64,000 nucleotides of DNA from Streptomyces sp. AM 4-1-1 (lineage in GTDB: Bacteria > Actinomycetota > Actinomycetes > Streptomycetales > Streptomycetaceae): positions 558,001-622,000 of the forward strand of contig NZ_CP119145.1 of the NCBI RefSeq assembly GCF_029167625.1. Reading direction: 5' to 3'. A program made the translations under genes and the position numbers. The notes under the pieces are model-generated. The model saw only the letters and a program-made list of their open reading frames with translations, was not told the origin of the DNA and ran no database searches. Positions 49,297-58,443 of this stretch are shown here, piece after piece (within the stretch, counting starts at the first letter, position 1; each line of letters begins with the position of its first letter).

Positions 49297-50312
49297 TCGC
49301 CGTCCAGCTCTTCATCGGCCTGCTGACACTGGTCGTGAACGCCTTCTTCGTCGGCGCGGAGTTCTCGTTGATCTCCGTACGCCGCAGCCAGATCGAGCCG
49401 GCCGCCGAGGCCGGGGACCGCAGGGCACGCGGCGTCATCTGGGGTCTGGAGCACGTCTCTGCCCTGCTCGCGGCGGCCCAGCTCGGCATCACGCTCTGCA
49501 CGCTGGTGCTGGGCATCGTCGCCGAGCCCGCCATCGCACATCTGCTGGAGCCCGTCTTCGGCACGATCGGTGTGCCGCACGGACTGGTCCACCCCATCTC
49601 GTTCGTGATCGCACTGACCGCGGCGACCTATCTGCACATGCTGCTGGGCGAGATGGTCCCGAAGAACATCGCGCTGGCCGAACCGGTGCGCACCGCGCTG
49701 CTGCTCGGCCCGCCGCTGGTGGCGTTGGCGCGGGCGCTGCGGCCGGTGATCTTCGCGATCAACGCCTTCGCGAACCTGCTGCTGAAGATGTTGCGGGTGG
49801 AGACGAAGGACGAGGTGTCCGCCACCTTCTCCGACGACGAACTGGCCAGACTCGTGCGGGACGCGGGTGAGGCGGGGCTGGTCGACGACCGGGCGGCCGA
49901 ACGGCTGCACCACGCCCTCGAACTGGGCCGGCGCCCGGTGCGCGACGTCGTGATGCCCGTCGGGCGTGTGACGTACGCGAGGGTCGGGACGACCCCCGAG
50001 CAGTTGGAACGGCTCTCCGCCGAGTCCGGTTTCTCGCGGTTCCCGGTGGTGGACGCCAAGGAGCGCATCCTGGGGTATCTGCATGTGAAGGACGCCCTGG
50101 ACGCCACGCCGCGCGATCTCCCGTTCCCGGTGACGGCGATGCGTCCCATCGCCCGGGTCCGGGCCGCCACCCCGCTCGACGACGTGCTGACGGCCATGCG
50201 CCGCAGCCGTACGCACCTGGCGGCCGTCCTCGCCGACGACGGCAGGCTGGCGGGTCTGGTCACGATGGAGGACGTCCTGCGCGAGCTGGTGGGCCGGCCG
50301 CAGGCGCTCTGA
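49293..50312 (+). CDS. CNNM/CBS-domain membrane protein, second of pair
   Basis: A 339-residue relative of the preceding protein: transmembrane CNNM domain (NAFFVGAEFSLISVRRSQIE, LGEMVPKNIAL) and two CBS domains (SRFPVVDAKERILGYLHVKD, LVTMEDVLRELVG). The C-terminal CorC domain is absent, as is usual for the second member of such pairs. GTG start at 49293. A strong terminator follows. Confidence 0.92.
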   Translation: MIAVQLFIGLLTLVVNAFFVGAEFSLISVRRSQIEPAAEAGDRRARGVIWGLEHVSALLAAAQLGITLCTLVLGIVAEPAIAHLLEPVFGTIGVPHGLVHPISFVIALTAATYLHMLLGEMVPKNIALAEPVRTALLLGPPLVALARALRPVIFAINAFANLLLKMLRVETKDEVSATFSDDELARLVRDAGEAGLVDDRAAERLHHALELGRRPVRDVVMPVGRVTYARVGTTPEQLERLSAESGFSRFPVVDAKERILGYLHVKDALDATPRDLPFPVTAMRPIARVRAATPLDDVLTAMRRSRTHLAAVLADDGRLAGLVTMEDVLRELVGRPQAL

Positions 50313-50320
50313 CACGGGTC

Positions 50321-50361
50321 GCCCCTCGCGCGGTCCCCCTCCGGCGAACCGCGCGAGGGGC
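50321..50361 (+). terminator. strong terminator after the CNNM pair (14-bp stem)
   Basis: GCCCCTCGCGCGGT at 50321-50334 pairs perfectly with ACCGCGCGAGGGGC at 50348-50361 around a 13-base loop, eight bases after the stop. Confidence 0.9.
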
Positions 50362-50455
50362 TTCGGGGGGCGCACGGGCAGGACCGCACCGGCGGGGTGG
50401 CCCTCTCGTCGTTCCCTCCCGAACGCCCCTGGGCCCGCGATACGATCGCACCGCC

Positions 50456-51235
50456 ATGGACATGAATGCCTCATACACCAGTCTCGTCACGATCGGCGAC
50501 TCGTTCACCGAGGGGATGTCGGACCTGCTGCCGGACGGTTCGTACCGCGGCTGGGCCGATGTTCTCGCCGCGCGCCTCGCGGCCCGTGAGCCCGGGTTCC
50601 AGTACGCCAACCTCGCGGTACGCGGCAAGCTGATCGGCCAGATCGTCGACGACCAGGTGGGCGTGGCGGCCGCCATGCGGGCGGATGTGGTCACCCTGGT
50701 CGGCGGGCTGAACGACGCGCTGCGGCCGAAGTGCGACATGGGCATGGTGCGCGGACGCCTGGAGGAAGCCGTGGAACGGCTCGCCCCTTCGTGCGGGACG
50801 CTCGTCCTGATGCGCAGCCCGGGGCGCGACGGCTCGGTGATGGAGCGTTTCCGCCCGCGGATGGAGGAGTTGTTCTCCGTCGTCGACGACCTCGCGGGCC
50901 GGTACGGGGCGCTGGTGGTCGACCTGTACGGGGCGCCCGTGCTGGGCGATCCGCGGATGTGGGGCGTCGACCGGCTGCATCTGACGGACGAGGGGCACCG
51001 CAGGGTCGCCGAGGCCGTGTGGCAGACGCTGGGGCTGCCGCCGGAGGAGGACTGGCGGGCCCCGCTGCCGGCCGCCGTGCCGGCCAGATGGGCGACGCGA
51101 CGTGCCGAGGACGTCCGTTTCGCGCGGGAACACCTGGTGCCGTGGATCGGGCGGCGGCTCACGGGCCGGTCGTCCGGCGACGGGCGCCCGGCCAAACGCG
51201 CCGAGCTGCTGCCGTACGAGGTACCGGGCCCGTAG
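50456..51235 (+). CDS. SGNH/GDSL-family hydrolase
   Basis: A 259-residue cytoplasmic protein. Block I TIGDSFTEG places the nucleophile at Ser16; GGLND is block III and DRLHLTDEGH holds the Asp/His pair. These enzymes deacylate small esters. No signal peptide. The ATG at 50456 is followed by another two codons later. TACGAT near 50440 is a possible -10, which would make the leader very short. Single gene. Confidence 0.92.
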   Translation: MDMNASYTSLVTIGDSFTEGMSDLLPDGSYRGWADVLAARLAAREPGFQYANLAVRGKLIGQIVDDQVGVAAAMRADVVTLVGGLNDALRPKCDMGMVRGRLEEAVERLAPSCGTLVLMRSPGRDGSVMERFRPRMEELFSVVDDLAGRYGALVVDLYGAPVLGDPRMWGVDRLHLTDEGHRRVAEAVWQTLGLPPEEDWRAPLPAAVPARWATRRAEDVRFAREHLVPWIGRRLTGRSSGDGRPAKRAELLPYEVPGP

Positions 51236-51564
51236 ACCCCGGCCCGCGTTCACCGTCCGGCCGCCGGACCGGTGGCCCACCCCGGCCGTCGACTCCGAAG
51301 CCGCGGCCCCGCTTCCGGACCGCATGATCCGGTCGCGCTCAGCTCGACGCTCCTTCGCGGGGTGCGGCCCGTGCGGAGTGGGTCCGGCCGGTACCGGGTG
51401 ACGAGCGCCGTACCACGACACCTGATCAGAAGACGATCAAGGCATGCTCGCAAATGATCGAAGTAAGCTACTCGCGCGCAAATCTCATCGTCTCCGGGTG
51501 GCGCACCGCAGGACCGCGCTGCCCCGGTCGGCCGATCGTTCCTGCCCAGCCCGTTCGGAGCCCC
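51236..51564. other. intergenic region
   Basis: No gene seen in about 330 bases. The AT-rich part at 51430-51490 (CAAATGATCGAAGTAAGCTA) is the likely promoter of the aminotransferase gene that follows. Confidence 0.45.
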
Positions 51565-52803
51565 ATGCGTACGACACGTGTCCCCACTCCACCGCTTCCC
51601 CTCGAACTGGCCGACGGCCGCCCCGCCGCCGCTGCCTGGTCGCTCGATCCGGCGATCACACACCTGAATCACGGGTCGTTCGGGGCGGTTCCGCTCCTGG
51701 CCCAGGACGAGCAGAACCGGCTGCGCCGGCAGATGGACGCCTCCCCCGTGGAGTGGTTTCCCGCGCTGCCCCGGAGAGTCGCGGCCGCGCGGAGCGCGAT
51801 CGCCGGCTTCCTACGGGTGCCCGTCGACGATCTGGCCCTCGTGCCCAACGCCAGCGCGGGGGCGAGCGTCGTCTACGCCGGAACCCCCGCGCGACCCGGC
51901 GGCGACGTCGTGGTCACCGATCACGGCTACGGCGCCGTGACCATGGGGGCCGAGCGCCTGGCCCGGCGCTGGGGCGGCCGGACACGCACGGCCCACGTGC
52001 CGCTCGACGCGGACGCCGACACCGCCTACGCATGCGTCGTCGGGGCGCTGGGAGAGGCGACCGGCCTCCTCGTCATCGACGACATCACATCCGCGACCGC
52101 CCGCCGGATGCCGGTCGCGCGGATCACCGCCGAAGCCCGCAGACGCGGCATCCCGACCCTCGTGGACGGGGCGCACGTGCCCGGACTGGCCGAAGAGCCC
52201 CTCGCCGGCCTCTCCTGCGACTTCTGGGTCGGCAATCTGCACAAGTTCGGCTGCGCCCCGCGCGGCACCGCGGCGCTGGTGGCGCGCACCGGACTGCGCG
52301 ACGGCCTCCATCCGCTGATCGACTCCTGGGGAGCCCGCGAGCCGTTCCCCGACCGCTTCGACACCCAGGGGACCGTCGACGTCACCAGCTACCTCGCCAC
52401 GCCCACCGCCCTCGGTTTCATCGAGGACACCTGGGGGTGGGAGGCGGCCCGCGGCTATATGCGTGAACTCGCCGACTACGCGGAGCGGATCATCGGTGCG
52501 GCGTTCTCCGACCTGACCGGGGAGAACTGCGCCGTCCGTGTGGGCATGCCGGTCAGCGCACTCCGGCTGGTGCGGATTCCCGCGCCGTTGGCCGCGACTC
52601 GCGCGGAGGCCGACGCGCTGCGGGACCGGGTGGCGCGGGAGTTGGGGGTCGCGGCGGCCTTCACCAGTTTCGGGGGCGTCGGCTATCTGCGCCTTTCGAC
52701 GCATGTGTACAACACGGCCGCCGACTTCGAGCACTTCGCCGAACGCTGTGTCCCCGTGCTCGGCGCCTGGTCCCGCGACCAGGTCCGCGGTGGGCGGCCA
52801 TGA
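51565..52803 (+). CDS. class V aminotransferase (isopenicillin-N-epimerase-like)
   Basis: A 412-residue PLP protein. THLNHGSFGAVP near the N-terminus, the cofactor Asp in TLVDGAHVPGL and the PLP lysine in GNLHKFGCAPRG are all present, as in the NifS-related epimerase/lyase group. Substrate unknown: desulfurase, epimerase and kynureninase-type chemistry all occur in the family. The ATG at 51565 follows GGAG and fits the family start; 37 codons of open frame upstream are discarded. Convergent with the DeoR gene. Confidence 0.88.
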   Translation: MRTTRVPTPPLPLELADGRPAAAAWSLDPAITHLNHGSFGAVPLLAQDEQNRLRRQMDASPVEWFPALPRRVAAARSAIAGFLRVPVDDLALVPNASAGASVVYAGTPARPGGDVVVTDHGYGAVTMGAERLARRWGGRTRTAHVPLDADADTAYACVVGALGEATGLLVIDDITSATARRMPVARITAEARRRGIPTLVDGAHVPGLAEEPLAGLSCDFWVGNLHKFGCAPRGTAALVARTGLRDGLHPLIDSWGAREPFPDRFDTQGTVDVTSYLATPTALGFIEDTWGWEAARGYMRELADYAERIIGAAFSDLTGENCAVRVGMPVSALRLVRIPAPLAATRAEADALRDRVARELGVAAAFTSFGGVGYLRLSTHVYNTAADFEHFAERCVPVLGAWSRDQVRGGRP

Positions 52804-52844
52804 CATACCGGGACGCCGTCGCCCCGGGACCCTTCCGGCGTGCG

Positions 52845-52882
52845 GAGCGGTCCGGCCCCGTCCGGGGCCCGTCCGGCCGCTC
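52845..52882. terminator. nested hairpin between convergent genes
   Basis: GAGCGG-CCGG at 52845-52855 pairs with CCGGCCGCTC at 52873-52882, with one bulged base. The loop contains a second small inverted repeat (CCCCGTCCGGGG). Confidence 0.6.
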
Positions 52883-52911
52883 GGGAGCCCGTCGGCGTCG
52901 ACGGCGGTCCG

Positions 52912-53709
52912 TCACACCGCGATCACCTTGATGCCGAGGTCGGTGAGGCGGGCGGCCATGTCGGAGGGCACAGCGGAGTCGGTGACGATGACGTCGATGT
53001 CGTCGAGCCCGCAGATCCGGGCGAAGGCCCGTTTCCCCAGCTTCGACGAGTCGGTGACCACGACGACGCGCTGCGCGCGTTCGGCGAACAGCCTGCTGAT
53101 GCCGGCCTCGTCCTCCTGATGGGCCATCACGCCGAGCTGGGGGTCGAGCCCGTCGATCCCCAGGACGGCCACGTCGAGCACGACCTCCTTCAGCACGCCG
53201 GCCGTCAACGGACCCACGAGCTCGTAGGTCTGGGGGCGGGCCACGCCGCCGGTGACCACGATCTTGACCTGGGGCCGCACGGCGAGTTCGCCCGCGATGT
53301 TGAGCGCGTTGGTGACGACGGTGAGCAGGGGTGCCGGGGCGTCGGCCGCGTTGCGTCGCCCTCCGCCAGCCCGCAGTGCCAGCGCTCGGGCCACTTCGGT
53401 GGTGGTCGTTCCGCCGTTGAGCCCCACGACGTCTCCCTCGCCGACGAGTTCGGCGACGGCGACGGCGATGCGCTGTTTCTCCGAGGCGTGCCGGGAGGAC
53501 TTGTACCGCAGGGGCAGTTCGTAGGAGACGCCGTGCGCGATGGCACCGCCGCGCGTCCGGACGAGCATCTTCTGCTCCGCGAGTTCGTCGAAGTCCCGCC
53601 GGACGGTCGCGGGTGAGACCTCCAGGGTGGCGGCGGTCTCGTCGACCTCCAGTCTGCCCTCGGTCGCCAGCAGCTCCAGCAGCGCGTTCCACCGCTCATG
53701 TTTGGACAT
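52912..53709 (-). CDS. DeoR-family regulator (AgaR-like)
   Basis: A 265-residue repressor: N-terminal winged helix (VDETAATLEVSPATVRRDFDELAEQ) and C-terminal sugar-phosphate sensor with GLNGGTTTTEVAR and VVTNALNIA. ATG at 53709 follows AAGGAG; a further 11 residues upstream in frame are less likely. It is divergent from the amino-sugar/tagatose-type operon and is probably its repressor, released by a sugar phosphate. Confidence 0.92.
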   Translation of the reverse strand: MSKHERWNALLELLATEGRLEVDETAATLEVSPATVRRDFDELAEQKMLVRTRGGAIAHGVSYELPLRYKSSRHASEKQRIAVAVAELVGEGDVVGLNGGTTTTEVARALALRAGGGRRNAADAPAPLLTVVTNALNIAGELAVRPQVKIVVTGGVARPQTYELVGPLTAGVLKEVVLDVAVLGIDGLDPQLGVMAHQEDEAGISRLFAERAQRVVVVTDSSKLGKRAFARICGLDDIDVIVTDSAVPSDMAARLTDLGIKVIAV

Positions 53710-53882
53710 GTGTCGGAGCTCCTTGACCCTCGTTCCACGCACGCGAGCGCCCCAGGTGTACCTGTGGGGCGTCTCGTCGACGAGTGGGGAGCGTAACGCG
53801 TGCGCGGAGGAGCCCGCAGCTCAGGGGCTCCTCGCCCGACGGCCGCCTGCCCCGGCCCGCTGGACCGCGAGCCGCCGTTCCG

Positions 53883-53939
53883 CCATACTGCTCGCATCAA
53901 ATATGCTCCATACTGCTTGAACAAGGCAGCGTTCGAGCA
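53883..53939. promoter_or_regulatory. candidate DeoR operator region
   Basis: An imperfect palindrome, TGCTTGAAC at 53914-53922 and GTTCGAGCA at 53931-53939 (one mismatch, 8-base spacer), lies in the divergent gap. In addition CCATACTGCTCG at 53883 is repeated with one change at 53908. The same half-site, ATGCTCGAA, recurs at 58091, upstream of the secreted protein. Confidence 0.6.
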
Positions 53940-54002
53940 TTTTCGTGCATCGAGATCAGGGTGCGCCCGTCATGGGCCCGTCCTTCCGAGGAGCCATTCC
54001 GT

Positions 54003-54953
54003 ATGTCCACCACCGCGTCTTCCCGTACCGCCGTCGAGATCGCCTCGCAGCCGGACACCTGGCTGCGGGCCAGGGACTCACTCGATCTGTTCTCGGACGT
54101 CCTGCCGCGCCGTGGCGAGCGTGTCGCCGTGGTCGGCTGCGGAACCTCCTGGTTCATGGCCCTGGCCTACGCGGAACTCCGTGAGCGTGCCGGCCACGGT
54201 GAGACGGACGCCTTCGCCGCCTCGGAATTCCCGCACGGGCGCCGGTACGACCGCGTGCTGGCGATCAGCCGCTCCGGTACCACGACCGAGGTCCTGGAGG
54301 TCCTGGCCCGGGTCAAGGGCACCGCGCAGACCGGGGCGATCACCGCCGACGCGGAGACTCCCGTGATGCGGGCGGCCGACGGTGTCGCCGTGCTCGACTT
54401 CGCCGACGAGGAGTCGGTGGTGCAGACCCGGTTCGCCACCACCACTCTGGCCTTGCTGCGCGCCCACCTGGAGGCGTCCGGAGCGCTGCCGGACGGTGTG
54501 CGTCCGATCGAGCGGGCGGCGGCCGACGCCCGGCGGGCGATCGCGGTGGACCTGGACGCCGCGGTGAGCGCTGCCGAGCAGTTCACCTTCCTCGGCAGCG
54601 GCTGGACCTACGGCCTGGCGCTGGAGGCGGGCCTGAAGATGCGCGAGGCCGCGGGGGCGTGGACCGAGGCGTACCCGGCCATGGAATACCGGCACGGCCC
54701 CATCAGCATCGCCGGTCCCGGCCGCGTCACCTGGGTCTTCGGTCCGGTCCCGTCGGGGTTGGCCGCCGAAGTCGCCCGGGTGGGAGGCACGTTCGTCGCC
54801 GGCTCCGGCAACCGCCCCGACGATCTCGACCCGCTGGCGGACCTCGTCCTGGCCCAGCGGCTGGCCGTCCGGCTCGCGGAGGCGCGGGGCTGCGACCCCG
54901 ACCGCCCGCGCAACCTGACCCGTTCCGTGATCCTCGAGAGCCGCGATGCGTGA
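54003..54953 (+). CDS. SIS-domain sugar isomerase (AgaS/GlmS-isomerase-like)
   Basis: A 316-residue protein with two SIS domains. VVGCGTSWFMALAYAE and ISRSGTTTEVLE mark the first; GSGWTYGLALEAGLKMREA and EYRHGPISI the second. The family isomerises or deaminates hexosamine phosphates; AgaS converts galactosamine 6-phosphate to tagatose 6-phosphate. ATG at 54003 follows GAGGAG. First gene of a four-gene operon with ROK kinase, PfkB kinase and class II aldolase, overlapping the next gene by 8 bases. Confidence 0.9.
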   Translation: MSTTASSRTAVEIASQPDTWLRARDSLDLFSDVLPRRGERVAVVGCGTSWFMALAYAELRERAGHGETDAFAASEFPHGRRYDRVLAISRSGTTTEVLEVLARVKGTAQTGAITADAETPVMRAADGVAVLDFADEESVVQTRFATTTLALLRAHLEASGALPDGVRPIERAAADARRAIAVDLDAAVSAAEQFTFLGSGWTYGLALEAGLKMREAAGAWTEAYPAMEYRHGPISIAGPGRVTWVFGPVPSGLAAEVARVGGTFVAGSGNRPDDLDPLADLVLAQRLAVRLAEARGCDPDRPRNLTRSVILESRDA

Positions 54954-55923
54954 CGGCACCCACGGCGCCGACTGCGTCATCGCACTGGACGTGGGCGGCA
55001 CCGGCATGAAGGGGGCCCTGCTCGACCGCGACCTGAAGACGCTGAGAACCGTGCGCACGACGACACCCCGCCGGTCGGGTCCGGACGCGGTGATCGCCGG
55101 GATCGGCGCCGTTCTGCGCGACCTCGACAGGAGTGCCGCCGCGCGCGGGCTGACCGTGCGCGGAGCGGGGGTGGTGGTCCCCGGCATCGTCGACGAGGAA
55201 ACCCGGACTGCCGTCCACTCGGCCAACCTCGGCTGGCGTGACCTGCCACTCGCCGCCCTGCTCGAAGACGCCTCGGGCCTGACCGTCTCACTGGGGCACG
55301 ACGTACGGGCCGGCGGAGCGGCCGAATGCCGCCTCGGCGCGGCCAGGGGCGTGCGGGACGCCTGCTTCGTCCCCATCGGCACCGGCATCTCCGCGGCCGT
55401 CCTCCGCGACGGACGCCCGGTCCGGGCACACGGCTACGCGGGCGAACTCGGCCATGTCGTCGTGGAACCCGGCGGGGAGCCGTGCTCCTGCGGAGCACGG
55501 GGCTGTCTGGAGACGGTCGCCTCGGCCATGGCGATCGGTGCGGCGTACAGCGCGCGCTCCGGCCGCCGGGTCGAAGGGGCCGCCCCGGTGGCGGCGATGC
55601 TCGCACAGGGCGATCCGGACGCCCGGTTCGTCTGGGACCGGGCGGTCGAGTCCCTGGCCACCGCGTTGGCGACGGTGACGACGCTGCTCACACCCGAGAT
55701 CGTCGTGCTCGGCGGTGGCCTCGCCGAAGCCGGTGGTCTGCTGATGTATCCGCTGCGGGCCTCCCTCGCCCGGCGGCTGACGTTCCAGCGGCGACCCGAG
55801 TTGGTCCGCGCCGCGCTCGGAGACATGGCGGGATGCCTGGGGGCCGGGCTCACCGCGTGGGACGCGGTGGAGGCGAGTTCCGCTCGGCGCCCCCTGGAGG
55901 GGGCGCGGGTGGCGACGTCATGA
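54946..55923 (+). CDS. ROK-family sugar kinase
   Basis: A 325-residue kinase: phosphate motif ALDVGGTGMKG at the N-terminus, GHVVVEPGG and the zinc motif CSCGARGCLE. It has no DNA-binding domain, so it is a kinase and not a ROK repressor. It probably phosphorylates an imported amino sugar or hexose to feed the isomerase encoded before it. Overlaps the PfkB gene (ATGA). Confidence 0.92.
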   Translation: MRDGTHGADCVIALDVGGTGMKGALLDRDLKTLRTVRTTTPRRSGPDAVIAGIGAVLRDLDRSAAARGLTVRGAGVVVPGIVDEETRTAVHSANLGWRDLPLAALLEDASGLTVSLGHDVRAGGAAECRLGAARGVRDACFVPIGTGISAAVLRDGRPVRAHGYAGELGHVVVEPGGEPCSCGARGCLETVASAMAIGAAYSARSGRRVEGAAPVAAMLAQGDPDARFVWDRAVESLATALATVTTLLTPEIVVLGGGLAEAGGLLMYPLRASLARRLTFQRRPELVRAALGDMAGCLGAGLTAWDAVEASSARRPLEGARVATS

Positions 55924-56852
55924 TCCTCACCGTCACGCTCAACGCGGCTCTGGACATCACCTACCACGTCGATGCCCTGGTCCCGCGCGCCTCGCACCGC
56001 GTCGGCGAATCCTTCTCCCGAGCGGGAGGCAAGGGCGTCAACGTCGCACGCGTCCTGTCCACGCTGGGACTCCCCGCCGTCGTCACCGGTCTCGTGGGCG
56101 GGCCGACCGGCCGTGCGATACGGGACGATCTGCACGCTGCGCGGCTGACCGACGAACTGGTGCCCATGGAGGGCGACTCGCGACGCACGGTCGCCGTGGT
56201 GTCGCGCGAGGACGGCGATGCCACCGTCTTCAACCAGTCCGGACCTCAGGTCGGCACGGCGGCGTGGACGGACTTCGTCGCACGGTTCACCCGTCTGGTA
56301 CGAGACGCCCAGGTCGTCGTCCTGGCCGGCAGCCTTCCTCCCGGGGTACCGGCCGACGCGTATGCACGGCTCACCCGTCTGGCCGACGGCGCCGGAGCCC
56401 TGACCATCGTGGACGCCGGCGGGCCGACCCTCCTCGCGGCCCTCGGCGCACACCCCACCGTGGTCAAACCCAACGCGGCGGAGCTGACCGAGGCCACCGG
56501 CCACGACGACCCGGCAACTGCCGCCGAATCCCTGCGGGAACTCGGCGCCGGAAGCGTCGTCGCGTCACTCGGCCCGGACGGGCTCCATGCCGTCACGCCC
56601 GAGGGGACCTGGCGCGCCACCCCTCCTCGGCGGATGGCCGGGAACCCGACGGGAGCCGGGGACGCCTGCGTCGCGGCGATCGCCGCCGGGCTCCTCGCCG
56701 CCGAGCCGTGGCCGGTCATCCTGCGTGAAGCCGTGGCGCTCTCGGCCGCCGCCGTGGCCTGTCCCCTGGCCGGCGACGTCGACGCCGGCCTCTACCACCA
56801 GTTCCGTACGTCCGTTCCCGTGGAGAGAACCCATGCCCCTGTCGACCACTGA
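55920..56852 (+). CDS. PfkB-family kinase, tagatose-6-phosphate/1-phosphofructokinase type
   Basis: A 310-residue kinase. It opens with MILTVTLNAALDITY, has the sugar-binding GGKGVNVARVL and the catalytic GNPTGAGDACVA with Asp as base. LacC and FruK share this layout; with an aldolase directly downstream, phosphorylation of tagatose 6-phosphate to the 1,6-bisphosphate is the likely step. ATG at 55920; it overlaps the aldolase gene by 20 bases. Confidence 0.92.
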   Translation: MILTVTLNAALDITYHVDALVPRASHRVGESFSRAGGKGVNVARVLSTLGLPAVVTGLVGGPTGRAIRDDLHAARLTDELVPMEGDSRRTVAVVSREDGDATVFNQSGPQVGTAAWTDFVARFTRLVRDAQVVVLAGSLPPGVPADAYARLTRLADGAGALTIVDAGGPTLLAALGAHPTVVKPNAAELTEATGHDDPATAAESLRELGAGSVVASLGPDGLHAVTPEGTWRATPPRRMAGNPTGAGDACVAAIAAGLLAAEPWPVILREAVALSAAAVACPLAGDVDAGLYHQFRTSVPVERTHAPVDH

Positions 56853-57669
56853 CGAGCTCATAGAACCCGCGTACTCCGCAACCTCGGGCGTCGGCGCCTT
56901 CAACGTCGTACAGATCGAACACGCCGAGGCCATCGTCGCGGGAGCGGAGAGCGCGGGACTCCCGGTCATCCTCCAGATCAGCGAGAACACCGCTCGTTAC
57001 CACGGATCGCTCGCGCCCATCGGACTCGCGTCTCTCGCCATCGCCCGTGACGCACGCGTTCCGGTCGCTGTCCACCTCGACCACGCCGAATCGACCGACC
57101 TGGTCCGCGAGGCCGTCGCCCTCGGTTTCACATCCGTCATGTTCGACGCCTCCAGGCGCCCGTACGACGAGAACGTGCAGGCCACCCGGGAGATCACGGA
57201 CTACTGCCACCGCGCGGACGTGTGGATCGAGGCGGAGCTGGGCGAGGTCGGTGGCAAGGACGGCGCACACGCCCCGGGTGTCCGCACCGATCCCGGGGAG
57301 GCGGCGTCCTACGTCGAGGCGACAGCCGTCGACGCCCTCGCCGTGGCCGTCGGCAGCTCGCACGCCATGCTCACCCGCGACGCCGTCCTCGACTTCGAGC
57401 TCATCGCACGGCTACGGGCCGCTGTCGGCGTTCCCCTCGTCCTCCACGGCTCGTCCGGGGTGGCCGACGCGGACCTCGCCAGGGCGGTCGCGGCCGGCAT
57501 GACCAAGGTGAACGTGTCCACGCACCTCAACCAGGTGTTCACCCGGACCGTGCGCGACCACCTCACCGCCCACCCCGCCACGGCCGACCCCCGTACGTAC
57601 CTCGGCCCCGCACGGGACGCCGTCGCGGCGGAGGTGGCGCGACTCCTGCGCGTGCTCGCGGGTCACTGA
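56833..57669 (+). CDS. class II fructose/tagatose-bisphosphate aldolase
   Basis: A 278-residue zinc aldolase: VHLDHAES carries the catalytic Asp and a zinc His, EAELGEVGGKDG follows, then VGSSHAML and LHGSSGVAD with phosphate-binding residues. The product pair would be dihydroxyacetone phosphate and glyceraldehyde 3-phosphate, joining glycolysis. GatY/KbaY-type by size. Last gene of the operon; a terminator follows. Confidence 0.92.
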   Translation: MPLSTTDELIEPAYSATSGVGAFNVVQIEHAEAIVAGAESAGLPVILQISENTARYHGSLAPIGLASLAIARDARVPVAVHLDHAESTDLVREAVALGFTSVMFDASRRPYDENVQATREITDYCHRADVWIEAELGEVGGKDGAHAPGVRTDPGEAASYVEATAVDALAVAVGSSHAMLTRDAVLDFELIARLRAAVGVPLVLHGSSGVADADLARAVAAGMTKVNVSTHLNQVFTRTVRDHLTAHPATADPRTYLGPARDAVAAEVARLLRVLAGH

Positions 57670-57675
57670 CCCCGC

Positions 57676-57714
57676 TGCGGGCGCGGGACCCCACCCTGAC
57701 CGACCGCGCCCGCA
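57676..57714 (+). terminator. terminator after the aldolase gene
   Basis: TGCGGGCGCGG at 57676-57686 pairs with CCGCGCCCGCA at 57704-57714 around a 17-base loop, seven bases after the stop. Confidence 0.8.
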
Positions 57715-58443
57715 CCGGTCGTCCTCCGTCCCCGCCCGGGACGGCATCCCCCGGACACGACCGTGGTCGCCACCCGCAGTCCGGAGGGAAGCCGGACACT
57801 CCTGTGGTGCTCCCTCGCCGGGTGGGCCGGGAGAGCGACGGCCCGAAGGCGGCCCGGGGCCGCGGTGCCCAGGTCGGGGCCGTGGCGAGACGCGTCATCC
57901 GTACGCTCCGGTGTTCCGGGGTGACGGCGTGAGCCGAGGAGCACACGGCCACAACCACCTGCCGCCCTTCGGTCCCGCGCCGAAGGGCTTCCGCGGCTGT
58001 CCGGAGCCACGACGTCCGGAACCGGACGAACCGCCCGACCGGGACCCGCCTGCACGAACCCTCGTAATGACGCGCAATACTCCATCACGCATGCTCGAAA
58101 CAGCGCGTTTAACCGCTTCGATGCGCAAAATATTGCACGCACCTCTTGTTTTACCGATCGCGGACGCCATACCTTCAGCTGACCGACGAGCCCGGCGCGG
58201 CAGGACGGGACGGCGGGGCTGTGGCCTCACGCGGCCCCTGATACGCGGACGGTCGCGGGAAGGCGTGGTCGGCCGGACCGGCTTTCACGGTGTCCGACCG
58301 GGCGTTCCGTCCGCGCCACGCGTCGGCTTCGCCGGCATTCCGGGTGTACACGCTCCGGGCGTCCCATGCCGAGGAAGGCGTCGCCCGACGGGCCCCCGCC
58401 CCGCTCAGTCGTGGCTCCATCAAGAAACGGAGTACCTGTACCT
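57715..58443. other. 730-base upstream region of the secreted propeller protein
   Basis: No gene is convincing: open frames at 57911-58456 and on the other strand translate to Arg/Pro-rich sequence. An AT-rich block at 58064-58170 stands out and probably holds the promoter. It contains ATGCTCGAA at 58091-58099, shared with the DeoR operator region, and GCGCAAAATATTGCACGC at about 58123-58140, a near-palindrome (GCGCAA/TTGCAC). GGAG at 58429-58432 serves the start at 58444. Confidence 0.5.
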
